41,598 bases of DNA. Origin: Chloroflexota bacterium (GTDB taxonomy: Bacteria > Chloroflexota > UBA6077). The DNA is taken from positions 1 through 41,598 of the forward strand of contig JAJZQR010000008.1 of the NCBI GenBank assembly GCA_021806765.1, written 5' to 3'. Shown here piece by piece: positions 24,485 to 30,998 of the stretch (position 1 is its first letter; each line of letters starts with the position of its first letter). The notes below the pieces were generated by a model. It was not told the DNA's origin, searched no databases, and worked only from the letters and a program-made list of their open reading frames with translations. Made by a program: the position numbers and the translations under genes.

Positions 24485-24521
24485 AAAAAGAAGAAGCAGA
24501 GGATTTCTCCTCTGCTTCTTC
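24485..24521 (-). terminator. Intrinsic terminator just upstream of aroF (attenuator)
   Basis: On the minus strand GAAGAAGCAGAGGA (24521-24508), a GAAA tetraloop and TCCTCTGCTTCTTC (24503-24490) form a perfect 14-bp stem followed by TTTTT (24489-24485). It lies 39 nt before the aroF ATG and after the promoter and leader ORF on the same strand, so it would stop transcription before the operon unless antagonised. This is the strongest rho-independent terminator I see in the window. Confidence 0.9.
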
Positions 24522-24572
24522 GGCATGACGGGGTTTCGGGGTTCCTATCGACTAAGGAGTCCCGTCATGCCG
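24521..24572 (-). promoter_or_regulatory. Leader stem overlapping the leader ORF 3' end
   Basis: CGGCATGACGGG (24572-24561) pairs perfectly with CCCGTCATGCCG (24532-24521). The 5' arm covers the last sense codons of the leader ORF; the 3' arm ends on the first base of the terminator stem (they share only G24521). A ribosome sitting at the leader stop codon would cover the 5' arm, while one stalled on the early Trp codon would leave it free. It is thus placed to respond to ribosome position, but it is not a classical, strongly overlapping antiterminator. Confidence 0.6.
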
Positions 24573-24614
24573 GCCTCTAAAGTAATACCAGGAAGACCAG
24601 GTGGTCGGTTTCAT
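24552..24614 (-). CDS. Aromatic amino acid leader peptide of the shikimate operon
   Basis: ATG at 24614 opens a 20-codon ORF, MKPTTWSSWYYFRGRHDGTP, ending at TAG 24554-24552. It has two Trp, two Tyr and one Phe codon within seven consecutive codons (TGG TCT TCC TGG TAT TAC TTT), that is, all three products of the pathway. It lies 46 nt after the predicted transcription start and 107 nt before the aroF ATG, upstream of a leader stem and a perfect terminator. This is the layout of ribosome-mediated attenuation leaders such as trpL and pheM. The ribosome site is imperfect: AAGGA only three bases before the ATG. Direct evidence is the sequence; function is inferred. No homologue is claimed. Confidence 0.8.
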   Translation of the reverse strand: MKPTTWSSWYYFRGRHDGTP

Positions 24615-24626
24615 CGATCCTTCGAT

Positions 24627-24649
24627 GGGTCAGACTTCCGCGCTGACCC
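24627..24649 (-). promoter_or_regulatory. 5' hairpin of the aro leader RNA
   Basis: GGGTCAG (24649-24643) and CTGACCC (24633-24627) pair perfectly around a 9-nt loop CGCGGAAGT. It lies close to the predicted 5' end, 12 nt before the leader ATG. It may stabilise the 5' end or pace the first ribosome. Confidence 0.55.
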
Positions 24650-24666
24650 CGCTTAGGTTACCAGGC

Positions 24667-24695
24667 AGTATACGGAGGTTCCTGGAAGCTGTCAA
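24667..24695 (-). promoter_or_regulatory. aroFp: Promoter of the shikimate operon
   Basis: TTGACA (24695-24690), a 17-nt spacer and TATACT (24672-24667) on the minus strand: a perfect -35 and a five-of-six -10 with optimal spacing, the best promoter match in the window. The predicted start is near 24660, giving a 5' leader of about 215 nt that holds the leader ORF and terminator. A divergent promoter lies 41 bp away. Confidence 0.85.
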
Positions 24696-24736
24696 CAGGT
24701 AAACGCTTGACACATTTGGCATGGAGGAACAACCGC

Positions 24737-24766
24737 TTGACGCCTCCCTCCGGCCGGTGATATAAC
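24737..24766 (+). promoter_or_regulatory. Divergent promoter facing the ABC transporter genes
   Basis: TTGACG (24737-24742), an 18-nt spacer and TATAAC (24761-24766) on the plus strand. It is back to back with the aro promoter. The direct repeat CGCTTGAC occurs at 24704-24711 and 24734-24741, 30 bp apart, one copy overlapping this -35. If used, the transcript has a leader of about 535 nt before the substrate-binding protein gene. Confidence 0.5.
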
Positions 24767-24772
24767 GGCCCC

Positions 24773-25309
24773 AGATTGCCGCTCGCCTCATCCATCTCCG
24801 AGGTTGGCTTGTGCCGCTTTGCCGTGATGCCATCCCCGTGGCGGACACTCCCATCTGTGTTCCGTCCTGTGCGCTGAGACACGACGCCCATCCGGCGCGC
24901 CCGGACATGCGGGAACACGTCCGGTGCGTCGCCCATCGACTGCTCTTCGAGCCCAATCCCCCGGGAATGACCACCATTGCGCAGCGAGATTCAGACCGCG
25001 AGCTGGCGTGCATTCGCCCTCTTACGGTGCGTGGGGTGGCCATGGGATCACGACCGATCTTGCCAACGGGAGAAACGCTGATCTCCTGAAGCCACAGCTC
25101 ACCACCTGTCCGAGTGCCACCACACAGGTTGGCCCCGGGGCAGCTCGGAGCGTGATAGGTATCGTGGATGAGGAGGTGACGACGCCATCCAGGTCGCCGC
25201 GAATAGCCGGCCGCTTCGGTATGGTAAACAGCCCGGGTAAAGACAGCCCGACGGTATCCAGAAGGGTTTTCGCACGCGATACGAGACACCATCTTGTGGA
25301 GGTCGGACA
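24773..25309. other. 537-nt stretch without a recognisable gene
   Basis: Between the divergent promoters and the ABC transporter. The longest plus-strand frame is a GTG ORF from 24811 to 25089 (92 codons) with no ribosome-binding site and no family I recognise; a 228-codon minus-strand frame has the Arg/Ser-rich look of a shadow reading and overlaps the aro promoter. Third-position bias is weaker than in neighbouring genes. I see no tRNA, T-box motif or riboswitch core. It may be a long 5' leader or a decayed gene. Confidence 0.4.
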
Positions 25310-26962
25310 GTGTCATTGGAGAATGAGAAGTGGCGCATTTCCCGCCGAGATTTCCTGAGAGTAGCCGCCCTTGCCTCGGGCGGCGTTGCCTTGACCGCCT
25401 GCGGTGCTCCCAGCACGCCGTCTCCCAGCGCTGCTAGCACGCCCGCTGCCGGAGCGTCGCCAGCGGCTGCGGCATCGCCGGCAGCTGCTGGTCAAAAGGG
25501 CGGCACTCTTCGGGCGGCAATCATCGGCGAACCCCCTTCCCTGGACCCCCAGTGGACCACTGCGAACGTGAACACCGAGATCACCTGTCACATCTGTGAA
25601 ACCCTGTTCACCCTCGACGAAAAGCTGGGTAACACTCCGCTGCTGGCCGAGTCCCTGGAGACCTCCAAGGATGGCCTGACCAACACCGTCAAGCTGCGCA
25701 AGGGCATCAAGTTCCACAACGGTAAGGAGATGACCGCCGAGGACGTTGAGGCCTCGCTGCTCCGTTGGAGCAAGCTATCTGGCCAGGGGAAGATCCTGTA
25801 CCAGCGGCTGGACGGCATCAACAAACCCGATCCATACACCATGGTCTTCAAGATGAAGACCCCCTACGCCGTCTTCGACTCGGTACTCAGTTTCCGCTCC
25901 CAGGGAGCGGTGATCATGCCGAAGGAGGAAGTTGAGGCGGCAACGGAGAAAACGCAGATCACCAAGCCCGTCGGCACCGGCCCCTACAAGTTCGTGGAGC
26001 AGCAGAAGGACCGGTTTACCCGCGTGGCTCGCTTCGAGAATTACCACGGCGGCATCGGGGACAAGCCGAACGGGGCCGGCGGCAAGCGTTCCGTCTACCT
26101 GGACCAGATCGACTTCATACCGGTACCGGACCAGTCGGTGCGCGTAGCCGGCATCCAATCGGGTGACTACGACTACGCCGAAGGCATCAACCCTGACCAG
26201 TTCGCGCTCCTGAAAGACTCCAAGACGGTAACCACAATAGTCGGCATCCCTACCAAGTGCCCCACCCACTACATCAACAAGAAGTCGCCCATTATGGCAG
26301 ACGTCAAGCTGCGCCAGGCCATGATGGCCGTCATCGACCCGGGAGCAGCTCTGAAGGCAGGTTGGGGCTCGTCCGACTTCTACCGGGTCAGCGGGGCGCT
26401 GATGCCGAAAGAGGGGCCCTGGTATTCCGAGGTAGCCACCGACAAGTTCAACGTGAAGAGCCTGGACAAGGCCAAGCAGCTGCTCGGTCAATCCAAGTAC
26501 AAGGGAGAGACCATCCGCTACCTGACCACCCAGGAGTACCCCAACATGTACCAGGAAGCGGTGGTGTTGAACCAGAGCTTCCAGACCCTCGGGCTCAACA
26601 CGAAGCTCGAGGTATTGGACTGGGCCTCCTTGATTTCCCGCAGGGGCAAGCCTGAGGAATGGGAACTGTTCGTGACCTGGAATGGTTACTACACCGACCC
26701 ATCCCTCATGGACTGGATGAACCCGGACTACCCCGGCTGGTGGACCAACCCTGAGATCGACGCGCTGCGCAACAAGCTGTTGCAGACCACAGATCCGAAG
26801 GAACGCTTCAGCATCTTCGAGGATGTCCAGCGCCTCTTCTACGAGCAGATACCCATTCTGAAGTTGGGCGACGTGCGAGATCTGTGGCTTACCAGCCCCA
26901 AGTTGAAGGGCATCGGGACCTATCCGACCCCCTACTTCTGGAACGCCTACTTCACCAAGTAA
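25310..26962 (+). CDS. ABC transporter substrate-binding lipoprotein, family 5 (peptide/nickel type)
   Basis: A 550-residue extracytoplasmic binding protein. The N-terminus has a twin-arginine-like ISRRDFLRVAAL followed by a lipobox ending at Cys31 (ALTAC), so it is probably a Tat-exported lipoprotein, with an Ala/Pro/Ser linker of about 30 residues. The SBP_bac_5 fold shows TLRAAIIGEPPSLDPQWTT, the family signature around KLRKGIKFHNGKEMTAEDVEASLLRW, and YRVSGALMPKEGPW. The C-terminus has the expected PILKLGDVRDLW segment. The GTG at 25310 has GGAGG seven bases upstream. Two permease genes follow directly. Family 5 proteins bind peptides, amino acid derivatives or metals; the downstream enzymes suggest D-amino acid or N-acyl compounds (inference). 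Confidence 0.93.
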   Translation: MSLENEKWRISRRDFLRVAALASGGVALTACGAPSTPSPSAASTPAAGASPAAAASPAAAGQKGGTLRAAIIGEPPSLDPQWTTANVNTEITCHICETLFTLDEKLGNTPLLAESLETSKDGLTNTVKLRKGIKFHNGKEMTAEDVEASLLRWSKLSGQGKILYQRLDGINKPDPYTMVFKMKTPYAVFDSVLSFRSQGAVIMPKEEVEAATEKTQITKPVGTGPYKFVEQQKDRFTRVARFENYHGGIGDKPNGAGGKRSVYLDQIDFIPVPDQSVRVAGIQSGDYDYAEGINPDQFALLKDSKTVTTIVGIPTKCPTHYINKKSPIMADVKLRQAMMAVIDPGAALKAGWGSSDFYRVSGALMPKEGPWYSEVATDKFNVKSLDKAKQLLGQSKYKGETIRYLTTQEYPNMYQEAVVLNQSFQTLGLNTKLEVLDWASLISRRGKPEEWELFVTWNGYYTDPSLMDWMNPDYPGWWTNPEIDALRNKLLQTTDPKERFSIFEDVQRLFYEQIPILKLGDVRDLWLTSPKLKGIGTYPTPYFWNAYFTK

Positions 26963-26982
26963 ACCGGCCATAAGGAGTCGCG

Positions 26983-27933
26983 GTGGGCACTCAGATACTT
27001 CGTCGTCTGCTGGCTCTGGTACCGGTACTGGCAGTGGTCGGCATCGTCGTCTTCCTGCTGGTGCATGTGGCGCCTGGCGACCCCGCCGCCGTAATGGCCG
27101 GCAACGAGGCAACCCCTGAGCGGATAGCGCAACTGCGCCGCGATATGGGCCTCGACCGGCCGGTGTGGGAACAGTTCGTGTCATGGGTATCCGACGTAGC
27201 TCGTGGAGACCTGGGGGACTCCTTCTTCCTGAACCAGCCGGTCTCGGAGTCGCTGGCGCAGCGGATGGAGCCCACAGGTCTCCTCACCCTGTATGCGCTG
27301 CTGTTCTCCATCATCATCGGTCTGCCGGCGGGCATCGTCGCTGCTTTGAAGCGCAACTCCTGGATCGATCGGCTGACCATGGTGACCGCGCTGGGAGGGG
27401 TCTGCATCCCCTCTTTCTGGCTCGGCATCCTGCTCATCCTGACCTTTGCCGTCTGGCTGCGGGTGCTGCCGGCCGCGGGCTACGTCTCCTTCATGGAGGA
27501 CCCTCTTGAGAACTTCCGCTACCTGCTGATGCCGGCCTTTTCTCTAGGCCTGCAATCGGCAGCGCTCCTCGCCCGCGTGGTACGTTCCAGCATGCTGGAG
27601 GTGCTGCAAGAGGACTACGTGCGTACAGCCAGGGCAAAGGGGCTGCGCGACCGGATCGTGCTGGTGCGCCACGCCCTGCCCAACGCCATGATTCCGGCGC
27701 TGACGGTCATCGGCAACTCCCTCGGGACGCTCCTGGGAGGGGCGGTGATAACGGAACAGGTATTCAACACACCGGGGGTAGGCCGCCTGGTGGTGGTGAG
27801 CGTACTCCGGCGGGACTTTCCAGTGATACAGGGAGCGGTGCTCGCCATAGCCGTGGTATACGTGCTGGTTAACCTCGCTGTAGATATCGCCTACGCCTTT
27901 GCCGATCCTCGGATTCGAGAGAGAAACCGATAA
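26983..27933 (+). CDS. ABC transporter permease, DppB/OppB family
   Basis: A 316-residue inner-membrane subunit with six helices. The opening ILRRLLALVPVLAVVGIVVFLLVHVAPGDPA, the LGLDRPVWEQFVSWVSDVARGDLG extracytoplasmic segment and the EAA loop VRHALPNAMIPALTVIGNSLGTLLGG are typical of DppB. The GTG at 26983 has AAGGAG five bases upstream, 20 nt after the binding-protein gene. Its stop overlaps the next start by one base (TAATG). Confidence 0.94.
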   Translation: MGTQILRRLLALVPVLAVVGIVVFLLVHVAPGDPAAVMAGNEATPERIAQLRRDMGLDRPVWEQFVSWVSDVARGDLGDSFFLNQPVSESLAQRMEPTGLLTLYALLFSIIIGLPAGIVAALKRNSWIDRLTMVTALGGVCIPSFWLGILLILTFAVWLRVLPAAGYVSFMEDPLENFRYLLMPAFSLGLQSAALLARVVRSSMLEVLQEDYVRTARAKGLRDRIVLVRHALPNAMIPALTVIGNSLGTLLGGAVITEQVFNTPGVGRLVVVSVLRRDFPVIQGAVLAIAVVYVLVNLAVDIAYAFADPRIRERNR

Positions 27934-28820
27934 TGCTGGTAGATGGTCTGGTCCTTCGTCTCTCTCCATCGGCTTCGTCCCGCTCCTCGCACTGGCATTG
28001 GGTCTGGCTCTTGTCTCGGGATTCGGGAGCGGTGCTCGGTAGCGTCATTCTGGTGGCGATGACCATCCTGGGCATCGTCGGCCCCTACCTGACAGGTTGG
28101 GACGTCCTCAAAGTGGACCCCATGAACCGTCTGCTCGCACCGTCGGGCAGCCATTGGCTGGGGACCGACGGCTTCGGAAGGGACATGCTCACCCGTGTGC
28201 TCTATGGGGCGCGCATCTCGCTCCTGGTGGGTCTGGCGACGATGATCGGCTCGACGGTGCTGGGAACCGCGGTCGGCCTCATCGCAGGCTACTTCAAGAG
28301 CATCGATGGCTTCATCATGCGGGTGATGGACGGCTTCATGGCCTTTCCCAGCATCCTGCTGGCCATCGCCATCATGGCCAGCCTGGGACCGCGTACGGAG
28401 AATGTGATTGCTGCCCTCACGGTAGTCTACCTGCCGCGTATTGCCAGACTGGTGCGAGGCCAGGTGCTGGTGGTGCGGCAGCTACTGTATGTTGAGGCAG
28501 CGCACGCCCTGGGAGCAGGTAGTTGGCGCATCCTCCTGCTGCACACTCTGCCCAACTGCGTCTCACCCCTCATCGTTCAGGGAAGCTTCACCTTCGCCTT
28601 CGCCGTAATCAGCGAGGCCTCGCTGTCCTACCTCGGAACCGGTGTGCCGCCCGAGCTACCGACCTGGGGCAACATGCTGCACGAGGGGGTGCCGTTGATG
28701 GGAGCGGCCTGGTGGATGTCGGTCTTCCCGGGCATCGCCATTGCCGTCACTGTGCTCGGCTTGAACCAACTGGGTGACGGTCTGAGGGACTCCCTGGACC
28801 CTCGCATTCAGGAGCGCTGA
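27933..28820 (+). CDS. ABC transporter permease, DppC/OppC family
   Basis: A 295-residue partner permease. It shows the N-terminal helix SVILVAMTILGIVGPYL, the DppC signature HWLGTDGFGRDMLTRVLYGARISLLVGL, and the EAA loop LLHTLPNCVSPLIVQGSFTFAFAVISEASLSYLG. The ATG at 27933 overlaps the previous stop by one base. No ATPase gene (DppD/DppF type) follows; the next gene is an enzyme. The transporter must borrow ATPases encoded elsewhere. Confidence 0.93.
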   Translation: MLVDGLVLRLSPSASSRSSHWHWVWLLSRDSGAVLGSVILVAMTILGIVGPYLTGWDVLKVDPMNRLLAPSGSHWLGTDGFGRDMLTRVLYGARISLLVGLATMIGSTVLGTAVGLIAGYFKSIDGFIMRVMDGFMAFPSILLAIAIMASLGPRTENVIAALTVVYLPRIARLVRGQVLVVRQLLYVEAAHALGAGSWRILLLHTLPNCVSPLIVQGSFTFAFAVISEASLSYLGTGVPPELPTWGNMLHEGVPLMGAAWWMSVFPGIAIAVTVLGLNQLGDGLRDSLDPRIQER

Positions 28821-28865
28821 CCGTTTCCGCCCTTATCACTATGCATTCGAAATGGGAGACAACGT

Positions 28866-29969
28866 ATGAACAGTCACGCTGGCAACATCGGGCAATCCAA
28901 GTGGGACTTGGATACCCCGGCGCTGGTAATAGACGTGCCGGCGATGGAGCGCAATATCGCCCGCATGGACGCGTTCTTTGCCGACAAGAAGGCGAAGCTG
29001 CGCCCTCACGCCAAGACGCACAAGTGTCCGACCATATCGCACAAGCAGCTCGCGGCCGGTCACGCGGTGGGGATTACATGCGCCAAGCTCGGTGAGGCCG
29101 AAGCGCTTGCGGCGGCAGGCATCAAAGATATCTTGATCGCCAACCAGATCGTGGGACCGCAGAAGATAGCCCGTCTGATGGGTCTGGCCCACCAGGCCGA
29201 CGTTATGGTAGCCGTGGACGACCCCGTCAACGTGGAGCAACTCTCGGCCGCAGCGGTGGATGCCGGGGTGCGACTCCGGGTGCTGGTGGAGGTCAACATA
29301 GGCATGAACCGCTGCGGCGTAGAGCCGGGAGAGCCGGCCCTGGAACTTGCCCGCAAGGTCGCCGAGGCCAAGGGCCTGCGATTCATGGGTCTACAGGGCT
29401 ACGAGGGTCACCTGGTGATGCACCCGAACCTGGATGAACGCCGCCAGAGGACGCTGGCCGCCATGAAGTCCCTGGTGGATACCCGGCACCTCATCGAGGG
29501 GGCAGGTCTGGAGGTAACGATCGTCAGCGGCGGGGGCACGGGTACCTACGACATCACCGGCACGATAGAGGGCGTGGACGAAGTCCAGGCAGGCTCCTAC
29601 GTCTTCAACGACGTCAGGTATCGGTCCGTAGGTGCTCACTTCGACTGCGCACTGACGGTATTGGCCACGGTAATCAGCCGTCCCACCCCGACTGTGGCGG
29701 TCACGGACGCCGGGCACAAGGTACTGACCAGTGAATTCGGTCTGCCGGAGCTGATAGGGGTCGAGGGTGCCTCTCTGACCCGACTCTCGGAGGAGCACGG
29801 CAAGGTGGAGTTTGAGGCACCGAACCGCGATCTGCGGCCGGGCGACAAAGTGGAGTTCATCCCCAGCCACGGGTGCACGACGATAAACCTCTTCGACTGC
29901 TATCACGTCGTGCGCGACGACCGGCTCGAGGCCGTCTGGAACATCGCCGGTCGCGGCAAGTCGCGCTAA
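28866..29969 (+). CDS. D-threonine aldolase / D-serine dehydratase-like PLP enzyme
   Basis: A 367-residue fold-type III (alanine-racemase-like) PLP enzyme. Visible are LDTPALVIDVPAMERNI, the PLP-lysine motif LRPHAKTHKCP (Lys50 expected to bind PLP), EVNIGMNRCGVEPG, QGYEGHLV, VSGGGTGTYDIT, and the C-terminal metal site IPSHGCTTINLFD with His335 and Cys337 as likely divalent-metal ligands. The family includes metal-dependent D-threonine aldolases and D-serine dehydratases; the exact reaction cannot be chosen. The ATG at 28866 has GGGAG seven bases upstream. It lies in the ABC transporter operon, before a creatininase-family enzyme. The final codons have a close copy at 32635-32694. Confidence 0.9.
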   Translation: MNSHAGNIGQSKWDLDTPALVIDVPAMERNIARMDAFFADKKAKLRPHAKTHKCPTISHKQLAAGHAVGITCAKLGEAEALAAAGIKDILIANQIVGPQKIARLMGLAHQADVMVAVDDPVNVEQLSAAAVDAGVRLRVLVEVNIGMNRCGVEPGEPALELARKVAEAKGLRFMGLQGYEGHLVMHPNLDERRQRTLAAMKSLVDTRHLIEGAGLEVTIVSGGGTGTYDITGTIEGVDEVQAGSYVFNDVRYRSVGAHFDCALTVLATVISRPTPTVAVTDAGHKVLTSEFGLPELIGVEGASLTRLSEEHGKVEFEAPNRDLRPGDKVEFIPSHGCTTINLFDCYHVVRDDRLEAVWNIAGRGKSR

Positions 29970-29990
29970 GCAGCCACAGTAGTTTCGATA

Positions 29991-30074
29991 TGTAGGGGCC
30001 GGCCGTGACGCTGCGCTCGCTCGCGTCACGCTACCGGCCCGCGGCCAGGGTGGACAGAGACGTCCGCCCCTACA
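29991..30074. repeat. Composite GTAGGGGC palindrome
   Basis: TGTAGGGGC at 29991-29999 and its complement at 30066-30074 enclose an inner hairpin (GTGACGC / GCGTCAC, flanked by CCGGCC and its copies). The longest member of the family in this window, in the gap between the aldolase-like and creatininase genes. Confidence 0.75.
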
Positions 30075-30140
30075 CCTGTCACAATCACTGTGGTCGAACA
30101 CCAGATTTCTGCAGCTTCGAAGATGAAAGAGGACGCCGAC

Positions 30141-30911
30141 ATGGCTCATGGATTGCACCTCGGCAAGCTCACCCGCGAGGATGTGCGGGAGCTAGCGCCC
30201 CGTACCACGGTCATTCTTCCGACCGCCTCCACCGAGCAGCACGGGCCTCATCTGCCGTTGAACACCGACACCGCTCTGGGGGAAGCCGTGGCCCTGAGGG
30301 CAGCAGAGATGGCCGCGGCCGAGGTACCGGTGGTAGTGGCACCGGTGCTGACCCTTGGCAACTCCGGCCACCACCTCTTTTCCTGTGCCCTCTCCCTGAG
30401 GAGTACTACCTACCTGGCTGTCTTGAACGATGTGGCCGACAGTCTGGTAGCCAGCGGTTTCAAGCGCATCTTCGTTCTCAACTCCCATGGAGGCAACGAC
30501 GAGTGCGTGAAGCTGATGGCGAAGGAGCTGGTACTTCGCCACCAGGTGGCCGTAGCCGTCGGTGCCTACTGGGAACTGGCAGAGGCAGCCATCCTGAAGG
30601 CCGGAGGTGAGGAAATCGGGCGGCTCCCCGGACACTCCGGCGGCTTCGAGACTTCCATGATGATGGCGGTGGCTCCGGAGCTGGTACGCCGGGACAGGAT
30701 ACCGGTGAAGGACCCCCAGCCACCCGCGATATTTGCCCAGGGCGTCGCTAAGGGACTGGTGGTGCAGAAAACCGGCGAGTGGCAACGGATCGGCGGCTAC
30801 ACCGACGCACCCATGAAAGCCTCACCCGAGGCAGGCAAGACACTGCTGGAAGCTATCAGCCGGGCTGTGGCCGACGCCATAGTGGCCTTCCATCGGGCAG
30901 CCTACGACTGA
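30141..30911 (+). CDS. Creatininase family amidohydrolase
   Basis: A 256-residue metal-dependent amidohydrolase. Metal-ligand blocks are visible: STEQHGPHLPLNTD (residues 30-43; Glu32, His34, Asp43), GNSGHHLFSCALSL, VLNSHGGNDE and GHSGGFETSMMMAVAP. Family members open cyclic amides (creatinine) or act on formamides in cofactor pathways. With a D-aminoacylase next door, a role in degrading cyclic or N-substituted amino acid derivatives is plausible but unproven. The ATG at 30141 has GAGG eight bases upstream and starts at the conserved N-terminus; in-frame starts at 30123 and 30090 lie further out without a ribosome site. Confidence 0.88.
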   Translation: MAHGLHLGKLTREDVRELAPRTTVILPTASTEQHGPHLPLNTDTALGEAVALRAAEMAAAEVPVVVAPVLTLGNSGHHLFSCALSLRSTTYLAVLNDVADSLVASGFKRIFVLNSHGGNDECVKLMAKELVLRHQVAVAVGAYWELAEAAILKAGGEEIGRLPGHSGGFETSMMMAVAPELVRRDRIPVKDPQPPAIFAQGVAKGLVVQKTGEWQRIGGYTDAPMKASPEAGKTLLEAISRAVADAIVAFHRAAYD

Positions 30912-30998
30912 ACCATGCGCCCCTGGCCCCCTGCTCCACGAAGACGGCACCGCGATGGGACGCCATGGTAGTGTACGAACAATCTCGGAGGGTTAACC

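Noticed and set aside
24446..24660. T-box riboswitch in the aro leader
   Set aside because: The conserved T-box sequence (TGGNACCGCG type) is absent and the leader is shorter than usual; the short ORF with aromatic codons explains the terminator better.
24811..25089. 92-codon plus-strand ORF as a gene
   Set aside because: No Shine-Dalgarno before its GTG, no recognisable domain, weak third-base bias. Kept only as a note in the gap description.
24630..25316. 228-codon minus-strand ORF across the aro promoter
   Set aside because: Arg/Ser-rich composition without motifs, overlaps a near-consensus promoter and the leader ORF, and has no ribosome site; looks like a chance open frame in GC-rich DNA.
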